A DNA stretch of 64,000 bases from Anaerolineales bacterium (GTDB lineage: Bacteria; Chloroflexota; Anaerolineae; 4572-78; J111), in assembly GCA_015075185.1 (NCBI GenBank), contig JABTUW010000001.1, positions 2,170,001 through 2,234,000 on the forward strand. Direction: 5' to 3'. Made by a program: the position numbers and the translations under genes. The notes under the pieces are model-generated. The model made no database searches and was not told the origin of the DNA. It was given only the letters and a program-made list of their open reading frames with translations. Numbering within the stretch: the first letter of the stretch is position 1; each line of letters begins with the position of its first letter. This document shows positions 45,361 to 53,448 of this stretch, piece by piece.

Positions 45361-46813
45361 GAATTGCTGCCCTGATCTGCGCTGCCAGCTTCCTCGCTCG
45401 TTCCGGCGCATCGCCAACGTATTGGGTAGCATCCAGCAGGCCCAGAACCTCAGCGGGGGCGAGGTGCCGGGTGATTCTGGCATCGGTGGAAAGGCGGCCG
45501 GCCAGGGGATTGGCCTGACCGGCAGACAACTCGGTCCAGGCGGCGAGGCTGTGCTCGCGGATGATTTCGTGCATCTTCTGGCGGTCGGCCCCCGCTTTGG
45601 CGGCGGCCAGCAAGACTCGCTCGGTGGCGGCAAAGATACCGTATTTTTCCAGATTTCGAGCCAGGGCGGCTTCATCCACGCGCAGATTGCGCACCAGCCG
45701 GGTAGCCCGGCGCAGCATCTCATCCGTAGCCAGAAAGGCTGCGGGCAGAATCTCGCGCCGGTTGGCCGAATCATCGAGGGTCCGTTCCAGCAGCGAGTGA
45801 GCGGCGTTATCCCAGGCAACACGGGGCAGAGTCGCTACAAAGCGGGCCAGGCTGTCAATATTTTCGGCGTTGATCGGATTGCGCTTGAAGGGCATGGCGC
45901 TGGACCCCACCTGCTTGCGCCCAAACGGCTCGGCCAGCTCCCCCAGCGAGGGTGCCTGCAGCAGCCGCAGATCAAAGGCAAATTTGTACAATGAGCCAGC
46001 TACTCCGGCCAGGCTGTTCAAAACCAGCCAATCCTGCTTGCGCGGGTACGTTTGCGTTGCCACGGGAAACGGCTCCAGGTTGATGGCGGCCATGATACGC
46101 GCTTCAAGCTGAGAGGCAGAGGGTGAGGCGTGAGGCCTGGAGCGTGAAGATTCGGCGGTCGGTGGTCGGTCGTCGGTAGTCGGCGGAGCCAACAAATCTT
46201 GGTACGAGGCCGAAGTTCCTACCGCGCCTTTGAAGCCTTTGCCCCGGATGTTATCTCGCGCTCGCTGTATTTCAGTTAGATCTGTCTGCAGGTCGAAGCC
46301 GTACTGGGCCAGGCGGTAGCCCAGGGTTGTCGGCTCGGCGGGTTGGAGGTGAGTAAAGGCAATAACCGGGGTATCTGCCCAGTGCTCGATTTGCGTTGCC
46401 AGTTCGGCCAGCAAACCGGCCAGCCTGGCCAGGATTAAATCCAGGCTCTCACGCAGCCGCAGGGCGTCGGCATTATCCTCAATATCCATCGAGGTCGCGC
46501 CCAGGTGAATAATTCCGCCGCCGATGGGACACTGCTCGGCAAAAGTCTTTACCTCGGCCATCAAATCGTGGTGGATTTCGGCCTCGATTTCCAGGGCGCG
46601 TTCTGCGTTGATTTGGCTGGCATGGGCGCGCAAGTCCTCTACTTGAGCCTGGCTGACCAGCCCGGCCGCCTGCTCCGCTTCGGCCAGAGCCACCCATAAC
46701 TGCCGCCATACCTGGCGTTTGTGGACCTCACTCCAGACGTGGCGCATTTCGTCGCTGCCATAGCGCCAGGTAAAGGGCGAGAGATAGGTTTCGTGAGTAA
46801 ATTGCTGAGTCAT
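45329..46813 (-). CDS. purB: Adenylosuccinate lyase
   Basis: Fumarase/aspartase-superfamily enzyme of purine synthesis, 494 aa. Signature SSAMPFKRNPINAEN with the mobile catalytic loop, plus GATSMDIEDNADA and FTHLQPAEPTTLGYRL. Two oddities: residues about 206-231 (LLAPPTTDDRPPTAESSRSRPH...) are an insertion encoded by a GTCGGTGGTCGGTCGTCGG repeat, and the C-terminus YKIEDRKA is encoded by a TATC-rich repeat arm. Both sit at places where length variation is tolerated, so the enzyme is probably functional. Confidence 0.94.
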   Translation of the reverse strand: MTQQFTHETYLSPFTWRYGSDEMRHVWSEVHKRQVWRQLWVALAEAEQAAGLVSQAQVEDLRAHASQINAERALEIEAEIHHDLMAEVKTFAEQCPIGGGIIHLGATSMDIEDNADALRLRESLDLILARLAGLLAELATQIEHWADTPVIAFTHLQPAEPTTLGYRLAQYGFDLQTDLTEIQRARDNIRGKGFKGAVGTSASYQDLLAPPTTDDRPPTAESSRSRPHASPSASQLEARIMAAINLEPFPVATQTYPRKQDWLVLNSLAGVAGSLYKFAFDLRLLQAPSLGELAEPFGRKQVGSSAMPFKRNPINAENIDSLARFVATLPRVAWDNAAHSLLERTLDDSANRREILPAAFLATDEMLRRATRLVRNLRVDEAALARNLEKYGIFAATERVLLAAAKAGADRQKMHEIIREHSLAAWTELSAGQANPLAGRLSTDARITRHLAPAEVLGLLDATQYVGDAPERARKLAAQIRAAIRGYKIEDRKA

Positions 46814-46855
46814 AGGCTGTGCTTAGTAATCGTTAAAAGTTGGTAACTGCTCAGA

Positions 46856-46956
46856 CATGTCATTTCGACCGAAGTACCCAAAGGTCATAAAGGAGAAATC
46901 CCTCATGTCGATGTGGCGCTCCAAGGATTTCTCGGCCTATGGCCTCGCAATGACAT
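46856..46956. repeat. TGTCATTTCGACCGAAG...CAATGACA inverted repeat
   Basis: Imperfect inverted repeat with TGTCATTTCGACC at one end and CTCGCAATGACA at the other, and an internal GGAGAAATCC/GGATTTCTCG pair. It lies between divergent purB and rfbC, preceded by GGTAACTGCTCAG, which also flanks repeat family B at 41241. Confidence 0.7.
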
Positions 46957-47014
46957 TGGGCTTAAACTTCAACGGAAAATAGTATAGCATGGCGAATGAA
47001 GAGCGGCAAGGCTA

Positions 47015-47044
47015 TTGGACGGGGGGTAAGGAAACTGATAAAAT
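47015..47044 (+). promoter_or_regulatory. Promoter of the rfbC-like gene
   Basis: TTGGAC (47015-47020), 18 bp, TAAAAT (47039-47044). Confidence 0.5.
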
Positions 47045-47074
47045 AGTGCCAGCCTACCGTTCAGGGAGATTTGA

Positions 47075-47614
47075 ATGGCTCAAATTCAAGAATCAACCGT
47101 CATTAAAGACGTTTATATTGCCACTCTCAAGCCCTTTACCGACGCCCGTGGGCGCTTTATGGAGACTTTTCGTAAAGAGTGGTTCCCCCAGCGCAGTTGG
47201 GACATCATTCAGACCAACCGCTCCGACTCCCAGGCGGGAGTGCTGCGCGGCCTGCATTATCACTTTCAGCAAGTGGATTATTGGTATGTGGTTGCCGGGA
47301 AAATTAGGGCCGGTTTATACGATTTGCGGCCCAGTTCACCCACCTATGGGGCGGCTCAAATCATCGAGATGGGCGAGGAAAACCAACTGGGTGTCTTTAT
47401 TCCTGTTGGGGTGGCGCATGGTTTTGTGGCTCTGACGGCTGTGACCTTAATCTACGTGGTGGACAGTTACTACAACGGCGATGACGAATTTGGAGTAGCC
47501 TGGAATGATCCTGCCCTGGGGGTAGCCTGGGGAGTAGACTCCCCCATCGTTTCGGGCAGGGACGCCGCCAATCCGTACCTGGCGGACATCCCACCTGACA
47601 AATTGCCCCAATGA
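47075..47614 (+). CDS. dTDP-4-dehydrorhamnose 3,5-epimerase-family protein
   Basis: 179-aa cupin. RfbC-type epimerases convert dTDP-4-keto-6-deoxyglucose to dTDP-4-keto-rhamnose. It has DARGRFMETFRKEW, LRGLHYH with candidate base H61, and VGVAHGF. The usual partners rfbA, rfbB and rfbD are absent nearby. Some stand-alone homologues act on other sugar nucleotides, so specificity is uncertain. ATG follows AGGGAG. Confidence 0.85.
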   Translation: MAQIQESTVIKDVYIATLKPFTDARGRFMETFRKEWFPQRSWDIIQTNRSDSQAGVLRGLHYHFQQVDYWYVVAGKIRAGLYDLRPSSPTYGAAQIIEMGEENQLGVFIPVGVAHGFVALTAVTLIYVVDSYYNGDDEFGVAWNDPALGVAWGVDSPIVSGRDAANPYLADIPPDKLPQ

Positions 47615-47643
47615 CCGCCGACTACTGATGGCCAAGGTCATTT

Positions 47644-48714
47644 TTACTTCTGTAAGCCAATAGCCCGGTATAATTCGTCAAAATCGAGGAGGTTATTGAG
47701 GAGAAGAGTGAAGCGGCTGACCTTCTCGGTTTGGTGGAAGCGGGTTTTGCCAAAGAATTGCTCAACCTTTTCTACGGTAGTTAGCGTATCATAGGGGGAA
47801 AGGATGATCGCTACCCCGCGTTCCTCAGCTCTGGCTTCAATCATGGGGTTAGGGCGCATGTTGCCGGTCAAAATCAGGACTTTGGTTGAGGTTTCCAGAG
47901 CAGCCAGTTGAATATCTGGCCGGTCACCACCCACAATCACCGCTTTATTTTTGACCAGGCGGAAATGATTGAGGGCCTGTTCCACGTTCATCGCGGCGAT
48001 GCTCAGGTTTTCGACCAGCTCATCCACACAGTCACCGCAGATTATGTTACCGCCCAGGACCTCAGCGATTTCTCCGATATTGATCGAGTGCAGAGTCTGC
48101 TGATAGGGCAGAATGGCCAAAACAGTGATACCTTGTTTGCGCACATAAGGCAGGACAAATTCATGGACATATTCCAGCCGATTTTCGGGAACACTGTTAA
48201 TAATGACTCCGACCAGTCGCTGGCCTAACCGGGTCAGGGCGGTTAAGGTATCATCAACTACCTGCAGGCTGTTTTGGTAACCAACAACCGTGATCACTTT
48301 GGCGTCAACCAGGTTGGCAACTTCATTGAGCGACAGCTTAACGATGTAACCCTCCCGAAAGTTGTCGCTGCCCTCCATTACCACAATATCTTTTCCCTGG
48401 CTAACAGTTTCGGCGGCCTTCCTGACGACCTCAGTGTAATCTACTCCTCCATCAGCCAAAATCTTGCGCATGCGCTGGCCGGTGACGACCACCGGGGCCA
48501 GGATTTCCAGCGGTTCGCTTAAATCAAAGGTTTCTTTGATGAACCGGGCATCCTCATCAATGCTGCTTTCGGCCAAAACGCGGGCGGCGCTGCTAAAAGG
48601 CTTCAGGTAGCCCACCCGGAAACCGTCTTTTTGCATTCGGTGCATAAAGGTGGCACAGACTGCACTTTTACCGGAAAAATTTTGGGTTGAGGTAACGTAT
48701 AAATTGATTGTCAT
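47644..48714 (-). CDS. Phosphotransacetylase-family-like P-loop/DRTGG protein (copy 2)
   Basis: 356 aa, a close paralog of 28218-29306 along its whole length. P-loop domain [20 protein letters not shown] at the N-terminus and DRTGG domain [23 protein letters not shown] at 48714 follows GGGGAG. It is encoded directly after the ADP-forming acyl-CoA synthetase gene on the same strand, which supports a regulatory role in acetyl-CoA/acetate metabolism. Confidence 0.87.
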   Translation of the reverse strand: MTINLYVTSTQNFSGKSAVCATFMHRMQKDGFRVGYLKPFSSAARVLAESSIDEDARFIKETFDLSEPLEILAPVVVTGQRMRKILADGGVDYTEVVRKAAETVSQGKDIVVMEGSDNFREGYIVKLSLNEVANLVDAKVITVVGYQNSLQVVDDTLTALTRLGQRLVGVIINSVPENRLEYVHEFVLPYVRKQGITVLAILPYQQTLHSINIGEIAEVLGGNIICGDCVDELVENLSIAAMNVEQALNHFRLVKNKAVIVGGDRPDIQLAALETSTKVLILTGNMRPNPMIEARAEERGVAIILSPYDTLTTVEKVEQFFGKTRFHQTEKVSRFTLLLNNLLDFDELYRAIGLQK

Positions 48715-48779
48715 AGTAAAGCTCCCCAGGTGATTTTGGATTTGGATCGCCAATCTTTGAATAATCCAAAATCTAAAAT

Positions 48780-50903
48780 TTAGGATTTTAAAACCAGTCG
48801 CATATCAACCCCCATGACGCCTCGGCCTTTTTCAAAGACCATCAGTGGGTTAATGTCCATTTCGACAATTTCAGGAAAATCGGTGACCAGTTGTGACAGG
48901 CATAATAAGGTTTCGGCTGTGGCGTCAAGGTCGGCAGGGGGTTCGCCGCGCACGCCGCGCAGCAAGCCAAAGCTGCGAATTTCCCGGATCATAGCCAGGG
49001 CCTCTTTGCGGTCAAAGGGGGCGATGCGGAAGGAGACGTCCTTTAAAACTTCAACGTATATACCGCCCAGCCCAAACATGACCAGCGGACCAAACTGCGG
49101 GTCACGGTTCATCCCGGTGATGACCTCTTTACCGCCCCGTACCTGTTCTTGAACCAGGCAGCCCCAGATTTGGGCATTGGGTTGAAATTTTTGGGCACGA
49201 TAAACCATTAAGTCAAAAGCATCGCGCACATCGGTGGGACTTTCCAGGCCAACCCGTACCCCACCGACATCGGTTTTGTGCAGGATGTCGGGCGAGGCGA
49301 TTTTCATCACGACAGGATAACCGATTTCCGCGGCAAAAGCCACGGCCTCCTCGGCGTTTGGACAAAGTTTAGATTTGGGGACGCGTATACCATAAGCCGT
49401 TAAAATATCTCTACTTTCGGCGTCGCCAATTGTTACCCGGCCATCAGCGCGTACCTGGGCGAAAATACGGGCAACGGTCTCGCGGTCTACCTCAAATTCC
49501 TGGAATTGCGGCAGTGGCTCCGCCGCCCATTCGGCCTGAGTCACCATCGCTTTGAGGGCTGCCGCCGCTCGCTCCGGGGTGGGATAGGAGGGAATGTGCC
49601 GTTCGGAGAAAATACACGAGGCCTCTTTCATGTGGGCTTCGCCGATGAAGCAGGCCACTACCGGTTTGCGTGTTCCGGCTGGTTGAGCTTCAAAAGCATC
49701 GGCCAGAGCTTTGGCGGTTTCCTCGATCTCAGTCATAAACTGCGGAGTCAGGATGACGACCAGAGCGTCCACATTATCATCGGCCAGGGCGGCCTGAAAC
49801 GCAATTTTGTAGCGGTCAGAACGAGCATCCCCCAACACGTCAATTGGATTGAGGACGCTGGCGGCGGCGGGCAGGGCCTGGCGTAAGGTTTCCTGGCTGC
49901 TGGGGTTCAAGCTGGCTATTTTTAGCCCACTCTTTTCCAGGGCATCCGTCGCCATAATGCCGGGGCCGCCGGCATTGGTCACAATCGCTATCTGGTTGCC
50001 TCGAGGTAGCGGCTGGCGGGCAAAAGCAACAGCCAGGTCAAACAAGTCGCTGATGGAATTTGCCCGTAATACCCCTGCCTGTTTAAAAGCCGCTTCATAA
50101 GCCCGCTCGGAGCCGGCCAAAGTGCCCGTGTGGCTGGATACTGCCCGTGAGCCGCCACTGGTGAAGCCGCTTTTGATGGCAATGACGGGTTTAACCTTGG
50201 TAATTCGGCGGGCCTCGCGAATGAAATGTTCGCCATCGGCAATGCCTTCCAGGTAAGCCATCATCACTTTGGTTTCCGGGTCTTCAGCCCAGCTTTCCAG
50301 AAAATCCAACTCATTCAGATGGGCCTTGTTCCCTAACGATACAAAGCGAGAAAAGCCGATATTTTGGGCCAGAGCTACGTCAAGAATCCCGGTACACAGC
50401 GCCCCGGACTGGGACATGAAGGCAATGGTACCCCGGCGCGGCATGCCGACGGCAAAAGAGGCGTTGTAGGGAGCAACCGTGTCAATGACGCCCAAACAGT
50501 TCGGGCCGACAATAGGCATGTTGTGTTCTTGAGCAATTTGAGCCATCCGGCGTTCCAGTTTCAAACCTTCACTGCCGGTTTCGCGGAAGCCCGCTGAAAT
50601 GACAATGACTGCGCCAACACCTTTGGCGGCGCACTCACCCAGGGCGGCCATAACACGATTAGCTGGAATGACAATGACAGCCAGCCCAATGGGGCCCGGA
50701 ACATCGGCCAGGCTGGTGTAAACCGGCCAGCCTAGAATTTTATTCGATTCTCCGGGTTGTGGCGGGGTGGGATTAATCGGATAAATCGGGCCGCTAAATT
50801 TACTTTCAATGACATTTGCCAAAATGGCATACCCCAACTTGCCTTCGGTACGTGAAGCGCCGATGATGGCAATTGATGCGGGGTTAAAGAGTGAGTCAAG
50901 CAT
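48780..50903 (-). CDS. ADP-forming acetate/acyl-CoA synthetase (alpha-beta fusion)
   Basis: 707 aa. NDP-forming acyl-CoA synthetase that interconverts acyl-CoA + ADP + Pi and acid + CoA + ATP. CoA-binding domain (about 1-130: NPASIAIIGASRTEGKLGY), succinyl-CoA-ligase-like domains with the phosphohistidine region SSHTGTLAGSERAYEAAF, and the C-terminal ATP-grasp domain (about 480-705: LTAYGIRVPKSKL, GYPVVMKIASPDILHKTDVGG). Start ATG 50903 is placed five bases after GGAG; a GTG is six bases upstream. It allows ATP gain from acetyl-CoA or acetate activation. Confidence 0.92.
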   Translation of the reverse strand: MLDSLFNPASIAIIGASRTEGKLGYAILANVIESKFSGPIYPINPTPPQPGESNKILGWPVYTSLADVPGPIGLAVIVIPANRVMAALGECAAKGVGAVIVISAGFRETGSEGLKLERRMAQIAQEHNMPIVGPNCLGVIDTVAPYNASFAVGMPRRGTIAFMSQSGALCTGILDVALAQNIGFSRFVSLGNKAHLNELDFLESWAEDPETKVMMAYLEGIADGEHFIREARRITKVKPVIAIKSGFTSGGSRAVSSHTGTLAGSERAYEAAFKQAGVLRANSISDLFDLAVAFARQPLPRGNQIAIVTNAGGPGIMATDALEKSGLKIASLNPSSQETLRQALPAAASVLNPIDVLGDARSDRYKIAFQAALADDNVDALVVILTPQFMTEIEETAKALADAFEAQPAGTRKPVVACFIGEAHMKEASCIFSERHIPSYPTPERAAAALKAMVTQAEWAAEPLPQFQEFEVDRETVARIFAQVRADGRVTIGDAESRDILTAYGIRVPKSKLCPNAEEAVAFAAEIGYPVVMKIASPDILHKTDVGGVRVGLESPTDVRDAFDLMVYRAQKFQPNAQIWGCLVQEQVRGGKEVITGMNRDPQFGPLVMFGLGGIYVEVLKDVSFRIAPFDRKEALAMIREIRSFGLLRGVRGEPPADLDATAETLLCLSQLVTDFPEIVEMDINPLMVFEKGRGVMGVDMRLVLKS

Positions 50904-51079
50904 AGACACTCCGTTGCTAGGTTGGTTGGTCGTAGGCAGTTACTTTACAACTGGGTGAAAGAACCTGGACTATTATAGAGTTTTCTGCCCCTTAAATGCA
51001 AACTTTATTCAGTATATAAAATATGCAGAGTAAAGGTTAGTGATAAATGTCACAAATATACGGGAAAGATGACACATGC

Positions 51080-52999
51080 TCAGGAACGGACCTTAGCTAC
51101 CTCTCTGAACATCATGGTCAGCCGGTATATGCCAGCGTCGATTTGCTTTTTGGTGTCGAAACCCATCTTGTCAAAAACGCGGAGCATGCTCACGTTGTCA
51201 AACAGAACATCGGCGGTGAAACCGAGCAGGCCCTGTCTTTTGGCTAAATGGGTCAGGTACTTGAGCAGTTCAGTCCCGATGCCCTGGCCTTGATGCTCAT
51301 CGCATACGGCAAAAGCGATATCAGCCATATGAGTCGTTTCATCAACGCTGTACTGCCCAACGCCGACGACCTGCTCCTTTTCTTCACTTTCTTTGATAAC
51401 GGCCAGAATCACCATATCTTCAGTGTAGTCAACAACGGCAAACTGCTGCAAGCGTTCATGGGACACGCTTTTCAGCATAGACATAAAACGGCGATACAGG
51501 CTTTCATCGGAGCAGCTATAAAAGAACTCTTTTAATAAAGGTTCATCACTAATTTTTACCGGTCTCAAGAAGATTTCCAGGCCGGTCTTGGTCGTTCTAT
51601 AGGTTTCCAAATCCGCCGGATATTCACCTTCTTTGCCGGGGATAAAGGCCTGATCCTGGAAAATCAGATTGCGTTTTTTGGCCTCCTCAATCAGCCAGGG
51701 CCGGAATTTAGGATGAGCAATGCCGATTAAAGCCATCGCTCGCTCTCTAATGTTTTTGCCGTGCAGGTAGGCGATGCCGTACTCGGTCACAACGTAGTGA
51801 ATATCGCCCCGGTTGAGCGTCACCCCGGCTCCTTCTCCCAGCGAGGGCACGATGCGCGAAACGCTGTCGTCCACGGCAGTGGAGGGGACGGTGATAATGG
51901 TCTTGCCGTAACGGGCCAGCACCGCTCCCCGCATAAAATCGGCGTGCCCGCCGATACCCCGGAAAAAGGTCCGGCCAATCGTCTCGGAGGCGACCTGTCC
52001 GGTCAGGTCTATTTCCAGGGCGCTGTTGATGGCGGTCATATGATCGTGCCGGGCGATGTTGAGCGGACTGTTGGTATAGTCGGCGGTTCTAAACTCGATG
52101 GCCGGGTTGTCATGGATATATTCATACGTCTCCTGGGTGCCCATGCAGAAGGTGGCAACCGTGCGTCCTCGGTTGGCGGTTTTCTGGCTGTTGTCAATGA
52201 CCCCGGCTTTCATTAAAGCAATAATGCCGTCAGTCAGCAATTCGGTATGGACGCCCAGGTGTATTTTGTCGCCCAGGTGCGGCAAAATGGCGTTGGGTGT
52301 GCTGCCGTAGCCAACCTGAATGGTGTCACCATCCTCAACCAGGCGCGAAGCGTATTTGCCAATCTGCTGCACCACACCTTCGTCATCTACCTCGGCCCGG
52401 TACTCCAGCAGGGGTTCGTCGTAAGGAATAATATAATCCACATCTTTGATATGGATAAAGCCATCGCCATGCACGCGGGGCATGTAAGCATTTGCCTGGG
52501 CAATCACCAGCCCGGCATTCTCGACAGCGGCCTTGGTAATATCCACACTGACGCCCAGGCTCATGTAACCATGTTCATCCGGGAGAGAAGTTTGGATGAG
52601 CGCCACGTCAATCGGCACAAGTTTACGATAAAACAATTGGGGTGTCTGGGATACAAAGATAGGGGTGTAATCGGCCAGGCCGCGGTTGACGGCGTCACGG
52701 GTAGTATCGCCGATAAAAAAAGAATTATGCCGAAAATGGTGCTTGAATTTTTCGTTAGCATAGGGAGCCATGCCCAGGCTCCACATCTGGAACACTTCGG
52801 CGTCGAACAACTCGCCAGGGTGCGAGGCAATATAGTTGACGAGCGCCAGCACCAGGTACTGCGGGTGGCCGCAGCCGGTGCTGATAAAGATTCGATCTCC
52901 ACGCCGTATCTGCTTAAAGATGCGATTTTCCGAGGCAAACTTGCCTGGATAGGCTTGCTTTAATTCAGCCAGTTTTTTTTCGCTATCCTGAAAATCCAT
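51080..52999 (-). CDS. Acetyl-CoA hydrolase/CoA-transferase fused to a GNAT acetyltransferase
   Basis: 639 aa. Residues about 1-460 form an acetyl-CoA hydrolase/4-hydroxybutyrate CoA-transferase-like unit, with candidate catalytic Glu in SETIGRTFFRGIGGHADF. Residues about 475-635 are a GNAT domain (LRPVKISDEPLLKEFFYSCSDESLYRRFM, acetyl-CoA loop DEHQGQGIGTELL) that resembles protein-lysine acetyltransferases of the Pat type. ATG follows GAAGGA. Divergent from acs, whose product is the classic Pat target, so the GNAT part may control Acs by acetylation (inference). Confidence 0.9.
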   Translation of the reverse strand: MDFQDSEKKLAELKQAYPGKFASENRIFKQIRRGDRIFISTGCGHPQYLVLALVNYIASHPGELFDAEVFQMWSLGMAPYANEKFKHHFRHNSFFIGDTTRDAVNRGLADYTPIFVSQTPQLFYRKLVPIDVALIQTSLPDEHGYMSLGVSVDITKAAVENAGLVIAQANAYMPRVHGDGFIHIKDVDYIIPYDEPLLEYRAEVDDEGVVQQIGKYASRLVEDGDTIQVGYGSTPNAILPHLGDKIHLGVHTELLTDGIIALMKAGVIDNSQKTANRGRTVATFCMGTQETYEYIHDNPAIEFRTADYTNSPLNIARHDHMTAINSALEIDLTGQVASETIGRTFFRGIGGHADFMRGAVLARYGKTIITVPSTAVDDSVSRIVPSLGEGAGVTLNRGDIHYVVTEYGIAYLHGKNIRERAMALIGIAHPKFRPWLIEEAKKRNLIFQDQAFIPGKEGEYPADLETYRTTKTGLEIFLRPVKISDEPLLKEFFYSCSDESLYRRFMSMLKSVSHERLQQFAVVDYTEDMVILAVIKESEEKEQVVGVGQYSVDETTHMADIAFAVCDEHQGQGIGTELLKYLTHLAKRQGLLGFTADVLFDNVSMLRVFDKMGFDTKKQIDAGIYRLTMMFREVAKVRS

Positions 53000-53448
53000 G
53001 GGTGTCCTTCATCTTATTTGCTTAAGTATAATCGTCAGAAAAGTTTTTTCTGTGCGTATTGGGCCGGGATTAGGAGATTAGGGGATTTTTTTATCTTAAT
53101 CTCCAAATCCTCCAATCCCGGCAGAAACTTCAATAATTTAATCCACGATCTTAAGTATACCTTATCAAGGAGGTCAAAGCCAAGTGCTAAATGTAACTAT
53201 TTTTAATGCAAAATTTCTCCCCCACGCGGGTGATACGCTTTTCCCCTTTAGGGTGACGACATCAGCCGCAAAGCCTGCTACAATAACGGTGGGTTATCCT
53301 ATTTCCATTGGAATGACAATTTTTTTGACGCTATTTGCATAGAGCTTGAGAAGCTATTATTATAGAGCGCCATTCCCAAGTGCGAATTTCCTCCCCTAAC
53401 ATTAAAACAAAATAATCTAACTAACATCCATTGCAGGAGGTAAAGTCT
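53000..53448. promoter_or_regulatory. Divergent control region between CoA-transferase and acs
   Basis: About 450 bp without a gene. It holds a palindromic repeat (GCCGGGATTAGGAGATTAGG ... CCTCCAATCCCGGC, 53069-53122). A plausible acs promoter is TTGCAT (53335-53340), 17 bp, TATTAT (53358-53363). The acs leader is about 80 bases. Confidence 0.5.

Noticed and set aside
46989..47435. 148-aa plus-strand ORF overlapping rfbC
   Set aside because: Different frame from the well-supported epimerase gene; composition is not protein-like.
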